Shown here one piece after another: positions 58,795 through 64,000 of a stretch of DNA of 64,000 nucleotides. Both the position numbers and the translations under genes were made by a program. Each line of letters opens with the position of its first letter. Position 1 is the first letter of the stretch. The stretch comes from Calycina herbarum (Eukaryota; Ascomycota; Leotiomycetes; Helotiales; Pezizellaceae). The notes beneath the pieces are model-generated. The model saw nothing but the letters and a program-made list of their open reading frames with translations. It searched no databases and was not told the DNA's origin. The stretch covers positions 1 to 64,000 of the forward strand of contig LLEY01000085.1 in the NCBI GenBank assembly GCA_001414485.1, given 5' to 3'.

Positions 58795-59492
58795 GTTACG
58801 TTCTGCTGATAAGATTGCCGTTATATGGGTGCCGGCTTAGCGTTTTGGCGCTGTTCTGGCACTCGTATCGGGGAAAAGTATTCCTCAAAGATGCTAGTAA
58901 AGGGAGGTCTTGCGTACAGAAAGTATGACAGGTATCAATACAGTTAGTGGTGGTTGTCTAACAATGTTGTAGTGGTATAAGTTTCTGTGGTCACGAAGTT
59001 CCTGTGGTATCGATATATAAAGAGGGAAACAATACCATTGTTCACTTTGAGGCCGAGCTAGCCAGGCTAGCGTTAGGAGGCTTCTTGGCAGCAAGGCCTA
59101 CCTACCCCTAAGCCCAAGTTCACGTGACAGACATCCTTGGTTTAATTTCTTGTTTAGGTCCCTTTTATAGATTCACTTTTTTTATATATAACAGTGAATT
59201 ATTTGCTATTTTTTGCGTGAAAATTTTCACTTCTTGTATACAGTTTTGACAGATTTCACTTCATTTTGTTTCAGGAGAGTTTCTTTGTGATATATACGAA
59301 TTTTGTTCATTTTTATAAGTCATAGTAGATAAGTTCCAGAAAATTGTTGATTGTGCTAATTTACTTTAGTCCGTCTCTTGCCCTGCTACCTCTGAGTGTT
59401 TAAGAAATCCCTTGGTGTGCTTATTGACTTTATTCCGTCTCTTTTTCCTGCTCATCTGTTACAGTTAACTCATTGGGATAAACTGTAACTAA
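58795..59492. other. Intergenic: copy 1 promoter and copy 2 3' flank
   Basis: No gene. 59155-59400 is the 3' flank of copy 2 and is homologous to 62195-62350 downstream of copy 3 (shared TTTGTTTCAG, GAGTTTCTTTGT, GGTTCCAGAAA/AGTTCCAGAAA, TTGATTGTGCTAAT), so the duplication includes sequence beyond the coding part. The short minus ORF at 58894-59094 overlaps the TATA-like site and is unlikely to be real. Confidence 0.6.
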
Positions 59493-61625
59493 TCATTCCT
59501 CAGGCTCCTCCTCTGTTTCCTCCTTCTCTGTTTCCTCCTCCTCTGTTTCCTCCTCCTCTGTTTCCTCCTCCTCTGTTTCCTCCTCCTCTGCTGGCTCCTC
59601 TGGCTCCGTTGCCCTCTTGACCTTCTTTACATGTCTTGTGTTGGTTGCTTTCTTCGCCTCCTCCGCTGACTTTTTGGCACGCTTGAGCTTGGAAATCCTC
59701 AGCTTCTCATCCCGATTCGCATTGATCCAGTCTTTTTTATTTGTCTGGTATTCGAGCTGGGATTGTCCTTCAGCCCAGTTCTTGAATGCCATTTGTTTTT
59801 CATTACCCAAAGCCTTGATGTAAGAAACGCAGTCATCATCAGTGGCAGCTTCCGTAGCTTCTTTGGTAACATCGACCAGATATTTCCTAATACCCCAGCT
59901 AGGGTGATATACTGGCGGGATATCTGAACGGAGGCCGCCTGGTGGAGGAGCAAATCGGGTCTGATCATCTGCATCAGCCGCTGTGAAGTTCTCGGGTACC
60001 CATCTTGGCTTTTTGTTTTTTTTATATTTGTCGGTTGGCTTCCCGTTCGTATGTGTGTAAGCCTCGTCATCTGTAATCTCACCAGCGGCTGGGGTTCAAA
60101 GGGGTTGGTTGAACTCCATCATTTGGTGTTGACCCGGGTTTCTCGGTGGGATAACTGGCTTCTTGGGCCTCTTGGGCTTTGGCTCTGGCGTGGTCTCAGG
60201 GTTGGGCATAATCTTTTTGACAATACGCTTCTTGGGCACGCGTTTAACAGGTTCCTCGTCGTCACTCTCGTTCGCTACCCGCTTTCGCTTCTATATTACT
60301 CGACAGTCAGTCATTGCCATATGATGTTTGGAGTTTCATGATACATACCTGTGCCGGCTTGCTTCTTTTGGTCCAATTGGCCGGCCGAGGAACTTCTACG
60401 ACGTCCTCGTCGTCCTCGTCATCCTCATCATCATCAGGGTCTACTGGACGACCACGCTCGTTTCCCCAATTCGGCGAGGAATCTACTGGTCGCTGCTGCT
60501 GATGGTGGTGTCGGTGCTGGTGTCGATGGCGGTTTCGGTGTTGCAATTCGGCAGAGTTTCCTGGGAAGATAGTTAGGTGTTTGCCTGTTTCGAATGAGCT
60601 TGGAGTTGTCTTACCTTGTACTCGACGAGATTGGGCTTCCAGTTCCCGGCTTTGCAAGCTTGAGTGCATCGAATGCATCGATGGTCTGCCTGCTCTACTT
60701 TGATTGGTCTGTTGGGCCCCGTATTGGTCACCATTCGTCACCTCATTGATGTCGCCCATTGTAGCAGCATATGTTGCGTGCTGACTCCTACGATAGATGT
60801 CATGCGCAGGCACATTCTGCAGGTAATGGAGAGGGACTCTTATGGGAGCATCAGAGCCCAGTTGGCTTCTATAACGGTTGTCATCCGCGAGCCTATTCTG
60901 CTGGTAGTGGAGAGGGCCTGCTCTGAGGGCATTAGCAGCGCGTCGACGCCCGTAAAGGATCTCAAGCGCAAGCTGGTTCTCTCGGTCAACGTCTTGGAGA
61001 AGGGCTTCTGTGCAACGATCTTCTCGCGACGCGACAATTGATGCTGGTCTCATACTTTCTGCGGTCGAGGTCATTGATGGGAGGGGCCGGGTTCCTGAAT
61101 CCCAATCGTTGACCACGCTCCCATCAAGGTATCAGAAGACGTTATTTTCATCCACGTAGTACATCTCCTCATCTGGCGCATCACCACGTCTATTGCTATT
61201 GTAGACGCTGTCATGATATGGAGTGGCCGTCATACCACTGTTATATACCGCACCGGCGCGCATGTTGTTGTATTCGCGGTTGTTAATATTGGGAACGTCC
61301 GCAGACAAGTCGAACTCCGCAACGTCGAGGGAGTTGGTATCCGCGTGGAGGTTCTCGGTGTTAGACAAGGAAGGCATTGCGGAGCTTCCCAAAAGGTCAC
61401 GGTCGGCTGTTTGAAGAGGTAAGTTAGAAGCGCGCCTCGACCTGAGATCCACAAAAAGAACTTATTGTACTTACCTTGAGAAGAGGGCGTAGTTGTATCT
61501 CTCTCGCCGTTCATGCTGCTGCGCATGACCTCCTGATGTGCCTCCTCCGAAAAGTCGAACGCCGCAACGTCTTGGAAGTTGTCTCCGTTGGCGTGGAGAT
61601 TTCGAGTATTCTTCGTGGAAGGCAT
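59493..61625 (-). pseudogene. Tandem family copy 2, two in-frame TGA codons
   Basis: Exons 61475-61625, 60615-61406, 60349-60560 and 59493-60290 sum to 1953 nt (651 codons), with introns of 68, 54 and 58 nt (CTAAC branch sites in the first two). Start is ATG 61625 (MPSTKNTRNL), after a 5'UTR intron. The frame is interrupted by TGA at 61132-61134 and 60096-60098. Features: a duplicated N-terminal module, His/Arg/Gln-rich and Asp-rich runs (DDDEDDEDDED), basic patches (KRKRVANESDDEEP; KPKRPKK), the shared C-terminal region (DEAYTHTNGKPT; LRSDIPPVYHPSWGIRKYL), and an acidic repeat tail. The first 141 codons alone form an open spliced ORF. A 90-nt in-phase intron (GTGATG...TTCAG) could bypass the first TGA, but nothing obvious bypasses the second. 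Confidence 0.6.
59508..59590 (-). repeat. 15-bp coding minisatellite (Glu/Thr-rich tail)
   Basis: About five copies of TCCTCCTCTGTTTCC (plus strand), encoding repeated ETEEE on the minus strand at the C-terminus of copy 2. One unit has a TTCTC variant. Copies 1 and 3 lack it, so it arose within this copy. Confidence 0.85.
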
Positions 61626-61651
61626 CGCGGTGGTTCTCAAGTGAGAATGTT

Positions 61652-61990
61652 CTGCTATTCAAAAGCAAGTTAATTAAGGTCTGAGCCTAGTAGTGAGTAG
61701 ATGGGATCTTAATTATGCTTACCTTGAGGAATGGTGGTTGTGTTAGATGTACGCTGAGAGGATGACGCCGTTGCGGTGGGATATCGAGGTTGTCTCGCGC
61801 TCGAGGGTTGGTGCAGAATTCCCGAATGGCTTCTCAATAAGTAATCCGAAAGCAAGAAGTATCTTGTTGCAGATCGCTTGAGCAAGTGCTTGGGGGCTTT
61901 GTTGCTGGTGGTGTGCAAGGCAGAAGACTGGTGTTGACTCGATGAAATAAATATGTGTGCCGGGATATCTTTATATGCTTTTGACGATAT
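61652..61990 (-). promoter_or_regulatory. Copy 2 promoter, 5'UTR exon and 5'UTR intron
   Basis: Intron 61652-61722 (71 nt; donor GTAAGC, acceptor AATAGCAG) lies 26 nt before the ATG at 61625. A TATA-like ATATAAAG (minus strand, 61969-61976) lies inside the apparent upstream ORF 61709-61996, so that ORF is taken as 5'UTR/promoter rather than coding; it has no internal ATG after the TATA. Confidence 0.55.
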
Positions 61991-62413
61991 CAACACTTGG
62001 GAAACCCGTTAAGGCAGCGAGTGCACTTTGGTTTTCCATCGAGCCACTCGGGGACCCACACCACATCACGAGGGGCGCTAGCGTATGTATTTTGATGTGC
62101 TCTTAGCCTACCAATTGCTGCAATTTCATTTTGCGTTCGTCCGATACTGGGATTCCGAATTTGACTCATTCAGCAAAACGCGTCGCGAGGAAAAACCAGG
62201 TTTCACTATGTTTTGTTTCAGTGTGAGTTTCTTTGTTATATATATATATATACAAGCAAGCAGTCCAGTCATTTATAAGTTAATGGTGTATAGGTTCCAG
62301 AAATTCTTGATTGTGCTAATATAAAATAGTCCGTCTTGTCGTCCTTGTTGCCCAATTTTGGTGAATTCAATGGGTCAAACTGAAGTTCCTTCTCTGGTTT
62401 AGCTGGTGTGTCC
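61991..62413. other. Intergenic between copies 2 and 3
   Basis: No gene. It holds the 3' flank of copy 3 (homologous to 59155-59400) and a (TA)n run at 62236-62252. Confidence 0.6.
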
Positions 62414-63687
62414 TTAATTCGCACGCTTCAACTTGTTCTTTGCAGTTTTTGCAGTTTTTCTGGTCTTTGTCGCCACTGCTGCCGCCTTCTTTGCCTTTCT
62501 ATCCTTCTCTCTTCTGTAGGCGTTAGGAAAGTGGTGGAAATCCAACTGAAACTGTCTCTGGGAAGTTCCCTCCGCCCAGGCCTTATATATCCATTGTTCC
62601 TCGTTACCCCGATCCTGCAAGTATTGAGTACCGTGTTCCAAAGTAGTAGAGAGTGGGAACCCCTTTACTGCTGCCAGATACTTCTGGATTCCCCACTTCA
62701 AGTGATCTGGAGGTGGCAGATCTGATCTCAAATCACCAGGCGGCGCAACGAACTGTGCCTTGTCCCCCTCGACCATGCTGTAGTTTTCTAAAGCCCATTT
62801 TAGCGTCCTCTTTTTTGGTCGTCGTAGTATACTTGAGTCGGCTCCCCATTTGTATGTATGAATGCTTCGTCTTCTGTAATCTCGCCAGGATACTCAGGCG
62901 TAAGAACAGGCGGGTCGAATTTCATCATGTGAGGTACTCGCGCCATTCTCGGTGGAATCAGAGGGGCATCCTCCTTGGACTTTTTCGATTTGGCCTTTTT
63001 GGCTGCAGGGGCAACCTCTTCCTCGGGATCCTCCTCGGGCTCCTCGTCCTCGCTCTCGTTGGCAGCTCGCTTGCGCTTCTACATTAAGAAGTTAGTTATT
63101 ACAATATGATGTTTTAGTTTGATGATACATACCTGTCCCGCACATGCTGCTCCTTCCTTTATCTTCTCACTCCGAGCAGCTTCTTCTTCATCCTCGGCTT
63201 CTTCAAAAGAACTTGGTTCAGGTCTCCAATTTGAAGAGCCTGCTCTTTGTCGCCGGTCATGATGGTGGTGGCCGCGTTGGAAAAGTCCCGCTGGCAATTG
63301 TGTTAGTTGTCTGCTTGTTTTGGGTGAGCTTCGAGTCGCCTTACCTGGTGGCCGCATATCGTCATCGGCAAGTTCATCATCAGCATCGTCAAGCTCCGGC
63401 AATTGATGTCCCTGTTCTCGGCTATGCGTACTTGGGTCTCCTACTGCTCCAGACCAAATGAATTGTTAGCCCTCATCTTGGTTACAATATGTCAACGCGT
63501 TGTGGTCAACTGCCGGAGCCGTCAAGTCCTCTTTATATACCAGGTCCGCGAACAAGTCGTCGTAGCTGTAAGCCATGTCATCCCGCATGATCTCCGCATA
63601 TTGTTCCTCCGACAAGGGGAAGGCCGCAATGTCCTGGAATCCGCCGTCGTTGGCGCTGGGGCTTTGGGTGTTATCAGTGGATGACAT
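62414..63687 (-). pseudogene. Tandem family copy 3, in-frame TAA and a frameshift
   Basis: Exons 63345-63687, 63133-63290 and 62414-63078. The two introns (63291-63344 and 63079-63132, 54 nt each) match the positions of the last two introns of copy 2. Start is ATG 63687 (MSSTDNTQSP). A TAA at 63466-63468 breaks the frame, and a second break lies at the T6 run 62811-62816: the frame before it (DEAFIHTNGEPT) and after it (LKWALENYS...LRSDLPPPDHLKWGIQKYL) differ by one base. Exon lengths total 1166 nt, one short of a multiple of three. The C-terminus is Lys/Ala-rich and basic. Function unknown; a recent pseudogene or a base-call error in the homopolymer are both possible. Confidence 0.6.
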
Positions 63688-63716
63688 CGTGGAGGAGGTT
63701 CTTAATTGATCGTAGC

Positions 63717-63791
63717 CTGCTATTCGAAATCAAGTTAGAAACGCGAAGGCCGAGACTAGTAGCGGGCAGACAGGATCTCAATTATACTTGC
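63717..63791 (-). other. 5'UTR intron of copy 3 with GC donor
   Basis: 75 nt; donor GCAAGTATAATTGAGATCC, branch TTCTAACTTG, acceptor AATAGCAG. The homologous intron of copy 2 (61652-61722) starts GTAAGCATAATTAAGATCC, so the sequence alignment identifies it as a GC-AG intron. The 5' exon continues to the window end. Confidence 0.65.
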
Positions 63792-64000
63792 CTTGAGAAA
63801 GAGAGGAGGTGTTATTCAATGTATTTCTTGAAAATATTGCCGTTGTGGTGGACTGGTGGGCTCTATGTCGCTTGTGGGTAGTCCGACTCGCAGATCGATT
63901 ATGCTAGTGCTTGAAGACTTTGTTGGTGGTGGTGTACTGGGGATGTTGGTGAAGGAATCGCTGGTGGCTTCATGCAATAGATCTACGGGTGGCGGGTTTT
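63792..64000 (-). other. Copy 3 5'UTR exon and promoter, cut by window end
   Basis: Homologous to the 5' exon of copy 2 (61723-61900). Its reading frame carries a TAG where copy 2 is open, which supports the view that this exon is non-coding. The upstream part lies outside the window. Confidence 0.5.

Noticed and set aside
60314..60576. Plus-strand Ser-rich ORFs antisense to copy 2
   Set aside because: They mirror the Asp-rich stretch (GAC/GAT read as GTC/ATC/TCG/TCC) of the minus-strand gene.
61709..61996. Minus ORF of 95 codons upstream of copy 2
   Set aside because: Its start contains the TATA-like box, it ends at a clear intron donor, and the homologous exon of copy 3 has a stop; read as 5'UTR.
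1..64000. tRNA or rRNA genes
   Set aside because: No cloverleaf A/B-box pairs or rRNA-like conserved blocks were noticed by eye; not excluded by a covariance search, which I could not run.

Overview
The window looks like a chromosome segment of a filamentous ascomycete (Pezizomycotina; I cannot fix the class). Two things point there. First, about 50 kb is very AT-rich repeat DNA. It is saturated with TpA, and its retrotransposon and transposase frames are broken almost only by TAG/TAA at sites where relatives carry CAG, CAA or TGG, and by Asp-to-Asn and Cys-to-Tyr changes. That is the signature of repeat-induced point mutation (RIP). Second, the genes at the right end have short introns (46-94 nt) with GTAAG/GTATG donors and CTAAC branch sites.

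Layout. 1-30960 is a nested transposon block. A LINE (Tad1-like, minus strand) carries a MITE-like element (4541-5208), a solo LTR (25934-26397) and a Gypsy element D (5536-25891, minus). D carries a lightly mutated solo LTR (24043-24486) and a second Gypsy, B (10983-23751, minus). B carries a third Gypsy, C (11631-18356, plus). D, B and C each have exact 5-bp target duplications. A pogo/Fot1-type DNA transposon (27755-29737) and another solo LTR (30064-30508) follow. 30960-32069 and 34945-35447 are islands of normal base composition, separated by a degenerate hAT (32070-34936). 35448-43048 is a full-length Gypsy E (minus) with an unmutated 280-bp insertion. 43060-51563 is a short hAT-like element split by a pogo element (43290-51074), which is itself split by a chromodomain Gypsy G (45131-51049).

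From 51564 onward the composition is normal. 51.6-56.8 kb is gene-poor, with one small spliced gene candidate (52085-52646, minus) and other coding-like remnants. 56.85-64 kb holds three minus-strand tandem paralogues of an unrecognised, probably nuclear, low-complexity protein family. They share a 5'UTR intron layout, and two share further introns at matching positions. Copy 1 is intact (549 aa, four coding exons); copies 2 and 3 carry stops or a frameshift.

The most interesting signals are: (i) an antisense Cys-rich/coiled-coil ORF between pol and the 3' LTR in three Gypsy copies; (ii) a hypervariable palindromic core inside an otherwise conserved LTR; and (iii) the decaying tandem gene family with an exon duplication. 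All assignments come from reading the sequence by eye; no searches were run.
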